From an uncultured Prevotella sp. (GTDB lineage: Bacteria > Bacteroidota > Bacteroidia > Bacteroidales > Bacteroidaceae), in NCBI GenBank assembly GCA_905196835.1, contig CAJJWN010000009.1, positions 24,293 through 88,292 on the forward strand: 64,000 nucleotides of DNA, in the 5' to 3' direction. This document shows, piece after piece, positions 1-7,263 of this stretch (positions within the stretch are counted from its first letter, which is position 1; the number at the start of each line of letters is the position of its first letter). A program made the position numbers and the translations under genes. A model generated the notes under the pieces. That model did no database searches. It saw only the letters and a program-made list of their open reading frames with translations, and was not told the DNA's origin.

Positions 1-380
1 CAGAAATCACGGGCGCACTGCTCGACGGCGCGGTGAAGACCCTCGAAAAGCACGGTGCGCTGCCGGAGAACATCCACGTAAAGACCGTTCCGGGCAGCTT
101 CGAGCTTATTTACGGTGCTCACCAGATGACACTCAACGGCGGATATGACGCAATAATAATTCTCGGTAGCGTCATCCGCGGCGAAACTCCGCACTTCGAC
201 TACATTTGCCAAGGCGTGACATACGGCATTGCCAAGCTCAACGCCAAGAGCGAAATACCCGTAATCTACGGCCTGCTCACCACCAACGACCTGCAACAGG
301 CCAAAGACCGTAGCGGCGGACGCCTCGGCAACAAGGGAGATGAATGCGCCATAGATGCCATAAAGATGGCGAAATTCTAA
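1..380 (+). CDS. ribH: 6,7-dimethyl-8-ribityllumazine synthase (5'-truncated by window edge)
   Basis: Condenses 5-amino-6-ribitylamino-uracil with 3,4-dihydroxy-2-butanone 4-phosphate to make lumazine, the penultimate step of riboflavin synthesis; the family forms cytosolic 60-mers or smaller rings. The reading frame is open from base 3, and the upstream codons ([12 protein letters not shown]) fit the family, so the gene enters from outside the window and the GTG at 33 is not its start. Visible family blocks are [11 protein letters not shown], the phosphate and substrate loop [15 protein letters not shown] with its catalytic His, and [12 protein letters not shown]. The stop is TAA at 378-380. 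No other riboflavin gene is in view. Confidence 0.95.
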   Translation, partial: EITGALLDGAVKTLEKHGALPENIHVKTVPGSFELIYGAHQMTLNGGYDAIIILGSVIRGETPHFDYICQGVTYGIAKLNAKSEIPVIYGLLTTNDLQQAKDRSGGRLGNKGDECAIDAIKMAKF

Positions 381-389
381 CGCTTTCAA

Positions 390-537
390 TTTAAAATTGA
401 TAATGGATAATTGAGAATTATGATTACTTTGACAAGCATTTAAGCCACAAGATAACATAATTCTCAATTATCTTTTTGTATAATAAATAATCGACAAGGG
501 TAATCACAATTCTCAATTACCAATTTTCAATTCTCAA
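390..537. repeat. Word-built inverted repeat between ribH and xth
   Basis: Arms at about 390-425 and 501-537 are imperfect reverse complements made of AATTGAGAATT-like words, with a further inverted copy near 456-474. It sits between two same-strand genes and could fold into a long AU-rich hairpin acting as terminator or mRNA stabiliser; the function is inferred. Confidence 0.6.
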
Positions 538-548
538 CTTGATATAGC

Positions 549-1298
549 ATGAAACTAATATCATGGAACGTCAACGGCCTCCGCGCCTGCGAGGGCAAGG
601 GCTTCAGCGACGCCTTCAAGCAGCTTGACGCCGACTTTTTTTGCCTTCAGGAAACAAAGATGCAGCAAGGACAGCTCGACTTGGCATTCGACGGCTACAA
701 ATCATATTGGAACTACGCCGAAAAGAAAGGCTATTCGGGCACGGCCATATTCACTAAACATGAGCCTTTGAGCGTCGCCTACGGCATCGGCATAGACGAG
801 CACGACCACGAAGGGCGCGTAATAACCCTCGAAATGCCTGACTTCTACCTTGTCACCGTCTACACGCCTAACTCACAGGACGGTCTGCGCCGCCTCGACT
901 ACCGCATGAAGTGGGAAGACGATTTCCGCGAATACCTGCTGAAGCTCGACGCTGTAAAGCCCGTCATCGCCTGCGGCGACATGAACGTGGCACACAAGGA
1001 AATAGACCTTAAGAACCCGAAGACCAACCGCCGCAACGCCGGCTTCACCGACGAGGAGCGCGAGAAATTTACCGCCCTGCTCTCCTCCGGCTTCACTGAC
1101 ACCTTCCGTTACTTCTACCCCGACCTCGAAGGCGCATACTCCTGGTGGTCGTACCGCTTCCACGCCCGTGAGAAAAACGCCGGTTGGCGCATCGATTACT
1201 TCATCGTCTCCAACCGATTGGCAGACAAAATCAAGTCGGCCAGCATACATAACGAGATTTACGGCTCTGACCATTGCCCCGTGGAGCTGGTGCTGTAA
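549..1298 (+). CDS. xth: Exodeoxyribonuclease III (AP endonuclease)
   Basis: A 249-residue base-excision-repair nuclease of the exonuclease III/APE1 family, cutting at abasic sites and trimming 3' ends in the cytosol. Full length for the family. The diagnostic blocks are all present: WNVNGLRA at the N terminus, the metal-binding Glu in LQETKMQ, GDMNVAH with the catalytic Asp/Asn in the middle, RIDYFIVS, and SDHCPV with the terminal Asp-His pair. It starts at the first ATG after a word-built hairpin. A symmetrical terminator separates it from the convergent genes downstream. Confidence 0.95.
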   Translation: MKLISWNVNGLRACEGKGFSDAFKQLDADFFCLQETKMQQGQLDLAFDGYKSYWNYAEKKGYSGTAIFTKHEPLSVAYGIGIDEHDHEGRVITLEMPDFYLVTVYTPNSQDGLRRLDYRMKWEDDFREYLLKLDAVKPVIACGDMNVAHKEIDLKNPKTNRRNAGFTDEEREKFTALLSSGFTDTFRYFYPDLEGAYSWWSYRFHAREKNAGWRIDYFIVSNRLADKIKSASIHNEIYGSDHCPVELVL

Positions 1299-1314
1299 TA
1301 AAATAATAATTATA

Positions 1315-1349
1315 AAAAGGTGCAAGGCTATACAGCCTATGCACCTTTT
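1315..1349. terminator. Bidirectional terminator between convergent genes
   Basis: Stem AAAAGGTGCA-AGGCT with AGCCT-a-TGCACCTTTT around a 4-nt loop, 17 bp after the xth stop. A-tract on one side and T-tract on the other suit termination from both strands. Confidence 0.8.
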
Positions 1350-1362
1350 CAGTTAAAGTGAC

Positions 1363-1713
1363 TTATTTTCTTTTGATGGTTTGACATTTACGTTTTGTCA
1401 TCTCTTCGGCGAATGCTTGTTCGCCTTGTTCCTTTATATAGCGAATGCAAGCGGGACGGTCAGAATTGAAAAGGAATGCGAACACCTTGCCTATCCAGTT
1501 GGAAAACAGCTTGCATTCCTTAACATCATGGGAGCATTCTGCACAAGTATTGAACTTGTTTTCTTGGCAACATGAGCGGATTTTACACCAAGTTGCCTCT
1601 TTATTCTGTTTACATCCGGGACATTTTTCTGCCAAGAACTTACGGCAAGCCCCGCAATAAAGACCGCAAGCGGCTATGTTTTGAGTGGCTGGTACAATAT
1701 ATTTCATAAACAT
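1363..1713 (-). CDS. DUF3795 domain protein
   Basis: A 116-residue cysteine-rich protein. The order of Cys motifs (CGLYCGAC, CPGC, WCKIRSCC, CAEC, CKLF) is the DUF3795 signature, probably binding zinc or an Fe-S cluster; no reaction is established for the family. The start ATG overlaps the stop of the upstream gene as TGATG, so the two are translationally coupled and probably work together. Alternative start MKYIV two codons in. It ends before the shared terminator with xth. Confidence 0.8.
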   Translation of the reverse strand: MFMKYIVPATQNIAACGLYCGACRKFLAEKCPGCKQNKEATWCKIRSCCQENKFNTCAECSHDVKECKLFSNWIGKVFAFLFNSDRPACIRYIKEQGEQAFAEEMTKRKCQTIKRK

Positions 1714-2363
1714 CAGATGTTAGAGTGAGAAAATTCGCCATTTATCCAAAAGGTGGCTTCCGTGCCAATGAAATGCAGAAGTACGTAATTCGGGTCGCTT
1801 GCTCCACCGGGGAAATGATGAATGAACCAATCCAGCCACATTTCCTTACGGATGGAATCATCCGTGACAATCTCTACCGTGCCACGCAAGGCAACGCCAT
1901 CCCCGTAATGGTCATAACAAAGACCAGCCTTGTTGTTCGCCTTAAAATCATTCACTTTCACGGAGTCCGCACTTGTCGCCATCCAAACCTCATGGAATCC
2001 CTTTGCACCTATCTTGGACATCTGCACAGGGCGAGGATAACCGTTGGCATCAATGGAAACTATGGTAACGTTCTCGCATTGGGAAAGCAAGTGTGTTGCT
2101 TTTTCCGTCAGTGTCCGTTCATCTTTCTTTCTCCACCGTTTCAGGTGCGGAAAGAGCTGTAGCATTTGTTCCTTCGCTTGTACAGGAGTCAAACAGCATC
2201 CCGCCTGCGTATTCCATTGGTCTAAGAATTGAAGGCAGAACTCTATCATCTGACTCATTGTGAACTCTTGGATGAACTCACCGTTTTTGTAGCAATAAGA
2301 GCAATAATCCTCGCTACGGCTTCCATCGGCATTGGTCCCTCTGTTCTCATCAGTCAGAGGCAT
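1713..2363 (-). CDS. Zinc-ribbon plus pyridoxamine 5'-phosphate oxidase-like protein, possibly N-terminally disrupted
   Basis: N-terminal zinc-ribbon type segment (CSYCYKNGEF near residues 21-30), a helical linker, then a general-stress-protein-26/pyridoxamine-oxidase-like split barrel (about 100-210: RPVQMSKIG, EVWMAT, LCYDHYGDGVALRG). Such domains bind flavin or a related cofactor; the substrate is unknown. Family members normally begin with CQSCGMPL. Here those codons lie in frame just upstream of the first usable ATG, but directly before them are ATG TAA (2391-2393, 2388-2390), so a nonsense codon seems to occupy position 2 of the natural gene. Starting at 2363 loses the first Cys pair. 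Coupled to the DUF3795 gene downstream; a structured RNA lies just upstream on the same strand. Confidence 0.7.
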   Translation of the reverse strand: MPLTDENRGTNADGSRSEDYCSYCYKNGEFIQEFTMSQMIEFCLQFLDQWNTQAGCCLTPVQAKEQMLQLFPHLKRWRKKDERTLTEKATHLLSQCENVTIVSIDANGYPRPVQMSKIGAKGFHEVWMATSADSVKVNDFKANNKAGLCYDHYGDGVALRGTVEIVTDDSIRKEMWLDWFIHHFPGGASDPNYVLLHFIGTEATFWINGEFSHSNI

Positions 2364-2439
2364 ACCACAACTTTGACAAAATTGTTGTTACATAATGATA
2401 TTCTGTTCAATGCCTATCAGTCCCTTTATAGGCGGTTAT

Positions 2440-2655
2440 AAAATGCAAGAGCGTGGAACTGCAATGCTACCACGTCTAAGTTGGAGGTCGTAGGAAACCT
2501 TTAGCACGGATATGGTAATAGCAGCCCACGCTATGACGTGAGAACCACTATGCCATCTCTCGTACTAAGTCCGAAATTTCCTACGTTTCCAACTTACAAG
2601 ATAAGCATAACGCTTCTACTTTATTCTTATGTACAGAAAGAGTTGCCTCTATCCG
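2440..2655 (-). ncRNA. Rod-shaped structured RNA, copy A
   Basis: On the minus strand a 5' hairpin (about 2603-2636) is followed by a long rod. Arms 2577-2596 and 2477-2497 pair as two 9-bp helices flanking an AA/ACC internal loop. The apex is CTCACG-TCATAG-CGTGGG (about 2525-2542). A closing hairpin with CGTGG/CCACG arms lies near 2449-2476. A TACTTTTG promoter box sits at 2660-2667. Copy B (63345-63570) has the same layout with different base pairs in both main helices, the same AA/ACC loop and the same AAGCGTTA in the 5' hairpin. About twelve pairs have changed on both sides, which argues for selection on structure. Could be an independent small RNA (6S-like or a Bacteroidales-specific family) or the leader of the gene 47-75 nt downstream. 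I cannot name the family. Confidence 0.65.
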
Positions 2656-2659
2656 ATTA

Positions 2660-2667
2660 CAAAAGTA
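2660..2667 (-). promoter_or_regulatory. Promoter -7 box for structured RNA copy A
   Basis: TACTTTTG on the minus strand fits the Bacteroidota TAnnTTTG element; transcription would start near 2653, just before the 5' hairpin. No convincing -33 TTTG is seen. Confidence 0.5.
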
Positions 2668-2804
2668 AGGGATTTTTCCGATAATCCCCTATCGTCTAAT
2701 GTTTTTATTTGCTTTTGGAGTGAAATTTAGAGTACATGCAGAGTTCAACAGCAAATGTTAAAAGCCACATTATATAACATTTTCAATTCATAAAATAAGT
2801 ATTT

Positions 2805-3086
2805 ATGAAAATAATGAGTATTTTTGTAAACAAAGAACCATACACTGACAACTTTATAAAACAACAAGAAGAACGAAAAGATGCCAAAGAACGTGACTGG
2901 TTAAGACGTGACAAAATAGCCGGTTACTTTTTCAACCTTTCACAACTTACATTTGTTGCACTGGTATTAGGCACTATTACACCTATATACACTAACAACG
3001 AATACGGAATAAACTGGTACATGCTATCCGTAGGTCTTGCACTTACAATCGTTCTTGCCAATATCGGCAGTAAAATCTTAAAATGA
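2805..3086 (+). CDS. Small two-helix membrane protein (DUF6722-like)
   Basis: 93 residues: a charged, lysine- and arginine-rich cytoplasmic N-terminal third, then two hydrophobic helices (about 43-61 and 70-88) joined by a short polar turn. The arrangement resembles small Bacteroidota proteins annotated DUF6722, though I am not certain. An alternative start is the ATG at 2814. A 34-residue one-helix protein follows 7 bp later and the pair ends in its own terminator, so it is a two-cistron unit of small membrane proteins. No function can be given. Confidence 0.6.
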   Translation: MKIMSIFVNKEPYTDNFIKQQEERKDAKERDWLRRDKIAGYFFNLSQLTFVALVLGTITPIYTNNEYGINWYMLSVGLALTIVLANIGSKILK

Positions 3087-3093
3087 CGACAAT

Positions 3094-3198
3094 ATGGAAA
3101 TGTTAGGGGCAATTTTTACCGTGGGGCTTATAATTGCTGTTGGTTTTCTTATCTGGCTGCACTCAAAGCCGGGCAAGAAATGGCTTGCTAATTTGTAA
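3094..3198 (+). CDS. 34-residue single-helix membrane protein
   Basis: ATG at 3094 to TAA at 3196 encodes MEMLGAIFTVGLIIAVGFLI followed by a short basic tail ending KKWLANL. Residues 4-22 form one strongly hydrophobic helix. It lies 7 bp after the two-helix protein gene and 27 bp before a hairpin terminator, which supports it being a real second cistron. Function unknown; a partner of the upstream protein is the simplest guess. Confidence 0.6.
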   Translation: MEMLGAIFTVGLIIAVGFLIWLHSKPGKKWLANL

Positions 3199-3224
3199 GA
3201 ATCATTTTTAGAAACTAAGTAATA

Positions 3225-3256
3225 GCCGCGTTCCTATTATGGGAGCGCGGTTTTAT
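3225..3256 (+). terminator. Rho-independent terminator of the small membrane protein unit
   Basis: GC-rich hairpin CCGCGTTCC / GGGAGCGCGG with a short AT loop, followed by TTTTATTTTA. Confidence 0.8.
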
Positions 3257-3309
3257 TTTATATCAAAAAGGGAAGCCATAACTTTTGTGGTATAGGCATA
3301 TATTGAATA

Positions 3310-3535
3310 AATATATTTCCGTGCAGTCAAAATGTCACAATGTCACGGCATAAGGAAATGTGTTAGCAATCAGCGCATTAAGCTGTGACAGTAACTAAGG
3401 CGGCACTTTCACCAATGTCACGGTGCAAGACGGAGCGTGACGGTGGTGACATTAAACGGCGGGGCTATGTCACGGCGCAAAGCGGTGAGGGCCAGAGGGT
3501 TACGGCTGGCGGTGACATTGTGACATTGGTTGCAA
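3310..3535. repeat. Cluster of TGTCAC/GTGACA words
   Basis: About ten copies of TGTCAC or its complement GTGACA, often extended to AATGTCAC or GTGACATTG, in both orientations within 225 bp and without a supported gene. It belongs to a desert running from the small membrane protein unit to the efflux operon. Could be a protein-binding cluster or debris of a mobile element. Confidence 0.5.
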
Positions 3536-3571
3536 GCAATTATTTGCAATGGCACGGCGGTTTGTAATGTA

Positions 3572-3690
3572 AAAAGCGGTCAATGGCAATGCGAAAGGGC
3601 ATCTTTTGCGATGTAAAAAGCCGTGTTTCGCAATGCGATTGACGGCATATCGCAAAATGGCAAATGGTATATTGCAAAATTGCAAATGCT
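3572..3690. repeat. 22-bp-period near-palindrome array 1 (degenerate)
   Basis: Units of the NAAAGRCCGYCTTTN type start near 3572, 3593, 3616, 3637 and 3659, roughly 22 bp apart. Several units have decayed. Same family as the arrays near 7.1, 14.9, 23.4, 39.6, 47.3, 54.7 and 62.2 kb. Confidence 0.6.
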
Positions 3691-3711
3691 GAAAAATGTT
3701 GCAGCAGAACA

Positions 3712-3905
3712 TTCAATCTTTCACCGGGCGGAGCAAAGCGGTGAATGTCAAAAGGTTATGCGGTGAAAGATTGGGCGCGGCATGTTTCACCGTCTTTCAC
3801 CTTTTGCAAGGTGGTGAAAGACTGGTGAAGGATTGAGAGAGCATCTTTCACCATGCAAACGGCTGATGGCCAACTATTTAAGGGACATAGTGAAAGATGG
3901 AATAT
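3712..3905. repeat. GGTGAAAGA/TCTTTCACC word cluster
   Basis: At least nine copies of GGTGAAAG or CTTTCACC in both orientations in 190 bp. The same words fill 39690-39966 beside the VirE-type helicase gene. Here there is no helicase gene next door, so this may be the remnant of a lost element. Confidence 0.6.
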
Positions 3906-3919
3906 GTATTTGTTTGAAA

Positions 3920-5035
3920 TCAATTTGTTTTTTTGTAGCTCAATATCGCGCCTGTCCACGACACGGCGGCGTAGACGGCCATCGAGACGAGTTGCGGCTG
4001 GAGGTCGGCCAGGGTGCTGCCTTTCAGATAGATGGCGCGCAGCGTCTCGATGTAATAGCGCAAGGGGTTGGCGTATGTCATGGCCTGCGCCCAGCGCGGC
4101 ATACTGGCTATCGGCGTGAGCAGACCGCTCATGAGGACGAATATTATGAGAAAGAAGAACATCAGCAGGGCGGCCTGTTGCATGGTGGAAGAACAGTTGG
4201 AGACAATCAGGCCGAGGCTCGACATGATGAAGAAAAACAGCAGGGAATACATGATTATAAGCCAGACGCTGCCGCGCGGCCACATACCGTAGAAGACGTA
4301 TGCCCACAGCATAGACCAGAGAAGCATGAAAAGACCGATAATCCAGTAAGGCACGAGCTTCGAGAGGATGAAGTCGCGACGGCTGACGGGCGTTACGTTG
4401 ATTTGCTCGATGGTGCCTTTCTCCTTCTCACCGACGATGTTCAGCGCCGGAAGATAGCCTATAAGCAACGTCAGCAGCATGGCGATGATGCCCGGCACCA
4501 TGAACACCTTATAATCGAGCAAAGCATTGAAGAGGAAACGCGGACGCACGTCAACGCCGCCGTTTTCGCCCTGCCCCACCCCGACACCTCGCTCTGTGCG
4601 CTGCGCGGAGGCAAAGTCTGATATGATATTGAGCATATATGCCTGTCCGAGAGCACCCTTCACGCCGTTCACGGCGTTGGCGTTCACGTTGACGGCGGCC
4701 TCGCCCGTGCGCACAACATCAGACGAGAAGCCGTGCGGAATTTCAATGATTATGTCGGCCGTGCCCTGCTCCACCTGTGCGAGCGCACTGCCATAGCCGC
4801 TCTCGACGGATGTCTGCGCGAGATAATCCGACGCGTCGAGCTTGCCAACGAGCTGCCGCGACATGGTACTGCGGTCGTTGTCTACGACGCAGAACTTTAA
4901 GTTCCTGATTTCCTGATTTGCCGCATACGGCACTATCAAGAGCATTACGATTGGCAGCACGACAAATACTTTCGGCAGGAAAGCATTGCGGCGGATTTGC
5001 AGGAACTCCTTTTGGATTAGGTATTTTATTGTCAT
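3920..5035 (-). CDS. ABC-2 type permease of drug efflux operon (second permease)
   Basis: 371 residues with the ABC-2 export permease layout: a cytoplasmic N-terminal helix (KEFLQIRRNA), TM1 at about 24-40, a large extracytoplasmic domain (about 45-170), then a five-helix C-terminal membrane block with the VGEKEKGTIEQI cytoplasmic loop typical of the family. Resembles YbhR/YhhJ-type half-permeases. It is the last gene of a six-gene minus-strand operon (tolC-like, hlyD-like, two ATPases, two permeases) and should pair with the permease upstream. A 160-bp word-repeat spacer separates the two. Confidence 0.85.
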   Translation of the reverse strand: MTIKYLIQKEFLQIRRNAFLPKVFVVLPIVMLLIVPYAANQEIRNLKFCVVDNDRSTMSRQLVGKLDASDYLAQTSVESGYGSALAQVEQGTADIIIEIPHGFSSDVVRTGEAAVNVNANAVNGVKGALGQAYMLNIISDFASAQRTERGVGVGQGENGGVDVRPRFLFNALLDYKVFMVPGIIAMLLTLLIGYLPALNIVGEKEKGTIEQINVTPVSRRDFILSKLVPYWIIGLFMLLWSMLWAYVFYGMWPRGSVWLIIMYSLLFFFIMSSLGLIVSNCSSTMQQAALLMFFFLIIFVLMSGLLTPIASMPRWAQAMTYANPLRYYIETLRAIYLKGSTLADLQPQLVSMAVYAAVSWTGAILSYKKTN

Positions 5036-5051
5036 AGTTGTTTTATTTATT

Positions 5052-5190
5052 AGTAGTAAGGAGTAAAGGATGGAAGGAGTAAGTAGATTACCTGCGCTGA
5101 CTTACATTGACAAATATTATACGACATTCATTGATTATTCAGTTCAACAAGCATTTCTACTTATTTCTCCTCTCCTTTCTCCTTTTCTCC
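5052..5190. repeat. Word-built inverted repeat between the two permease genes
   Basis: Left arm about 5052-5087 (GGAGTAA words) and right arm about 5155-5190 (TTACTCC-like, C/T-rich). It may attenuate or stabilise the operon transcript at this point. Confidence 0.5.
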
Positions 5191-5196
5191 TTTTAA

Positions 5197-6303
5197 TCAA
5201 ATTCTTACCTTAAACTTCTTCAGAGCGACCACAAGCAGCACCGCCTCCATGGCGCACATCACCCAAACGTCGGTCCGTATGTATTGCGCATCCACTCCCT
5301 GTATCATCTGACGGCGTGCGGCGTCGATGTACCAGCGTGCCGGAACCATTGTTGAAATGTATTGCAGCACCTTTGGCATACTCTCGATTGGGAAGGCGAG
5401 CCCCGACAGATAGACGGTAGGTATGATGAACAGCATCGACACAACCATTGCCGCCACCTGCGTGCGGACAAGCGTCGACACGAACAGGCCGAGCGTAAGG
5501 CAGACGAGAATGTAAAGCAGCGTTGCGCCGAGGAACGCCCACAGGCTGCCTGCCATCGGCACGCCGAGCACGAAATATGAGAGGATGAGCACCGTGGCGA
5601 CGTTGAACGACGAGATGACGAAGTAGGGTACGAGCTTCGACAGGATGATGCACGCAGGCGAGAGCGGCGACGCCAATAGCACTTCCATCGTGCCCGTCTC
5701 CTTCTCGCGCACTATTGCCACGCTGCTCATCATCACGCACACGAGCATAAGCAGAAGCCCCATTACGCCCGGCACAAAGTTGTACTCGCTCTTTTGTTGT
5801 GGGTTATAAAGCATCCGTGTTACCGGGACGATGCTTATCTTGGCTTCACCTGCATTTACGGCTGCATACTCCTGCTGCATAGAGGAAAGCACCTGCATGA
5901 CGTATTGCAGGCGTATTGTAGCCTGGTTAGGCTCCGTTCCGTCAACGAGCAGCTGCACTTCGGCCGTGCCTTTATGCACCAAGTCGCCGGCGAAACCATG
6001 CCCGAAGACAACCGCCACGTCCGCCTTGCCCTGACGGAACAGGCTGTACACATCGTCAATGCACGTCACGCAGTAGTCGAGCGACATGTACGAGTTGGCC
6101 GCCAGGCGGTCGCACGCCTTGCGCGTAAGCTCGTCGTGCGACATGTCGAGAACCGCCACGCGCACGTTCTTCACCTCCGTAGATACTGCATAGCCGAACA
6201 ACAGAAGCAGCACAACCGGCACGGCGAGCAGTATGAGCATACTGCGGCGGTCGCGCAGGATGTGCAGAAACTCTTTGCTTATAAACGAAACGTACTGCTT
6301 CAT
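5197..6303 (-). CDS. ABC-2 type permease of drug efflux operon (first permease)
   Basis: 368 residues with the same architecture as its downstream neighbour: KEFLHILRDRRS N-terminal amphipathic helix, TM1 at about 22-42, an extracytoplasmic domain, then the VREKETGTMEVLLASPL loop and five C-terminal helices with the conserved LSGLAFPIESMP turn. YbhS-like. The start follows the ATPase stop by 3 bp, so the two are translationally linked. Together the two permeases should form the membrane channel driven by the two ATPases. Confidence 0.88.
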   Translation of the reverse strand: MKQYVSFISKEFLHILRDRRSMLILLAVPVVLLLLFGYAVSTEVKNVRVAVLDMSHDELTRKACDRLAANSYMSLDYCVTCIDDVYSLFRQGKADVAVVFGHGFAGDLVHKGTAEVQLLVDGTEPNQATIRLQYVMQVLSSMQQEYAAVNAGEAKISIVPVTRMLYNPQQKSEYNFVPGVMGLLLMLVCVMMSSVAIVREKETGTMEVLLASPLSPACIILSKLVPYFVISSFNVATVLILSYFVLGVPMAGSLWAFLGATLLYILVCLTLGLFVSTLVRTQVAAMVVSMLFIIPTVYLSGLAFPIESMPKVLQYISTMVPARWYIDAARRQMIQGVDAQYIRTDVWVMCAMEAVLLVVALKKFKVRI

Positions 6304-6306
6304 GCG

Positions 6307-7047
6307 TCAACTCCTTTCCGCCTTGCGTGCAAGACAGTAAAAAACATCATACAGATTGTCAGTACCAAAACCGGCCTTCAAAGCCTTGGGCGTGTCGAGC
6401 GCAGCTATGCGACCGTCCACCATGATTGACACGCGGTCGCAATATTCGGCCTCGTCCATGTAGTGCGTGGTTACGAAAACAGTCGTGCCATTATCTGCGG
6501 CACGGTAAATCAGCTCCCAAAACGTGCGGCGCGTCACCGGGTCAACGCCTCCCGTAGGCTCGTCGAGGAAGACTATTTCAGGCTCGTGGAATGTAGCCAC
6601 AGTGAAGGCAAGCTTCTGCTTCCAGCCGAGGGGCAGCGAGCCAACAATGCTATTGCGCTCGCCTTCAAGCCCGAGCGAGTGCAGGCACTCGTCAGTCTTG
6701 CGCCTTATCATTTTACCGTCCATGCCGTATATTCCGCCAAACAGGCGCATATTCTCCGCCACGGTAAGGTCGTCGTACAGCGAGAAACGCTGACTCATGT
6801 AGCCGATGTGCCGCTTCACCTGCTCCGGCTGCGTGCAAACGTCAAGCCCGGCAACTACGGCACATCCTGCTGTAGGTCGGCTAAGGCCGCAGAGAATACG
6901 CATTGCGGTAGTCTTGCCGGCACCGTTCGCGCCGAGAAAACCAAAGATTTCGCCTCGCCGAACGTCAAAGCTGATATTGTCAACGGCAGTGAACGAGCCG
7001 AATTTCTTTGTCAACCCGTTAACTGTTATCACGCTTTCAGTATTCAT
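6307..7047 (-). CDS. ABC exporter ATPase 2 (catalytic half)
   Basis: 246-residue nucleotide-binding domain: Walker A GANGAGKTT at about 40, Walker B IVFLDEPTGGVDP, and switch His in VTTHYMDEA. The signature, normally LSGGQ-like, reads SLPLGWKQ. In YbhF-type exporters two different ATPase halves combine; this one supplies an intact Walker A/B/His set but a weak signature. It pairs with the 7264-8175 ATPase, which has the opposite defects. It sits 3 bp ahead of the first permease gene. Confidence 0.9.
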   Translation of the reverse strand: MNTESVITVNGLTKKFGSFTAVDNISFDVRRGEIFGFLGANGAGKTTAMRILCGLSRPTAGCAVVAGLDVCTQPEQVKRHIGYMSQRFSLYDDLTVAENMRLFGGIYGMDGKMIRRKTDECLHSLGLEGERNSIVGSLPLGWKQKLAFTVATFHEPEIVFLDEPTGGVDPVTRRTFWELIYRAADNGTTVFVTTHYMDEAEYCDRVSIMVDGRIAALDTPKALKAGFGTDNLYDVFYCLARKAERS

Positions 7048-7112
7048 ATATCTTGTATTAAAAAATACGTCGGTTCATAAATCATAATGCAACATCAAAC
7101 CATCATGTTTTC

Positions 7113-7193
7113 AAAAGACCGCCTTTCGCACCGTCAAAGACGGCCTTTAACCTCCTCAAAGGCCATCTTTTACACGCCGAAAGGCCACCTTTT
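7113..7193. repeat. 22-bp-period near-palindrome array 2
   Basis: Four 15-bp units start at 7113, 7135, 7157 and 7179, exactly 22 bp apart: AAAAGACCGCCTTTC, CAAAGACGGCCTTTA, CAAAGGCCATCTTTT and GAAAGGCCACCTTTT. The 7-bp spacers are unrelated to one another. It lies between the two ATPase genes. Confidence 0.85.
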
Positions 7194-7263
7194 GCACCAG
7201 CATTCATAACTCATTGATTTTCAATCAAATACAAACCTGCCAAAATTTAATGCCGCCCTGCCG

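Noticed and set aside
2440..2655. Copy A as a retron or group II intron fragment
   Set aside because: No reverse transcriptase nearby and no domain V-like motif; the fold matches copy B instead.
4068..4292. Small ORFs inside the efflux operon on the plus strand
   Set aside because: All overlap strong minus-strand ABC genes and lack motifs or promoters.
3833..4621. 262-codon ORF opposite the permease gene
   Set aside because: Composition (His, Arg, Gly-rich) is that of an antisense shadow; the minus-strand permease is clear.
7113..7193. 22-bp arrays as CRISPR
   Set aside because: Spacers are only 7 bp, repeats 15 bp and near-palindromic, and no cas gene is present.
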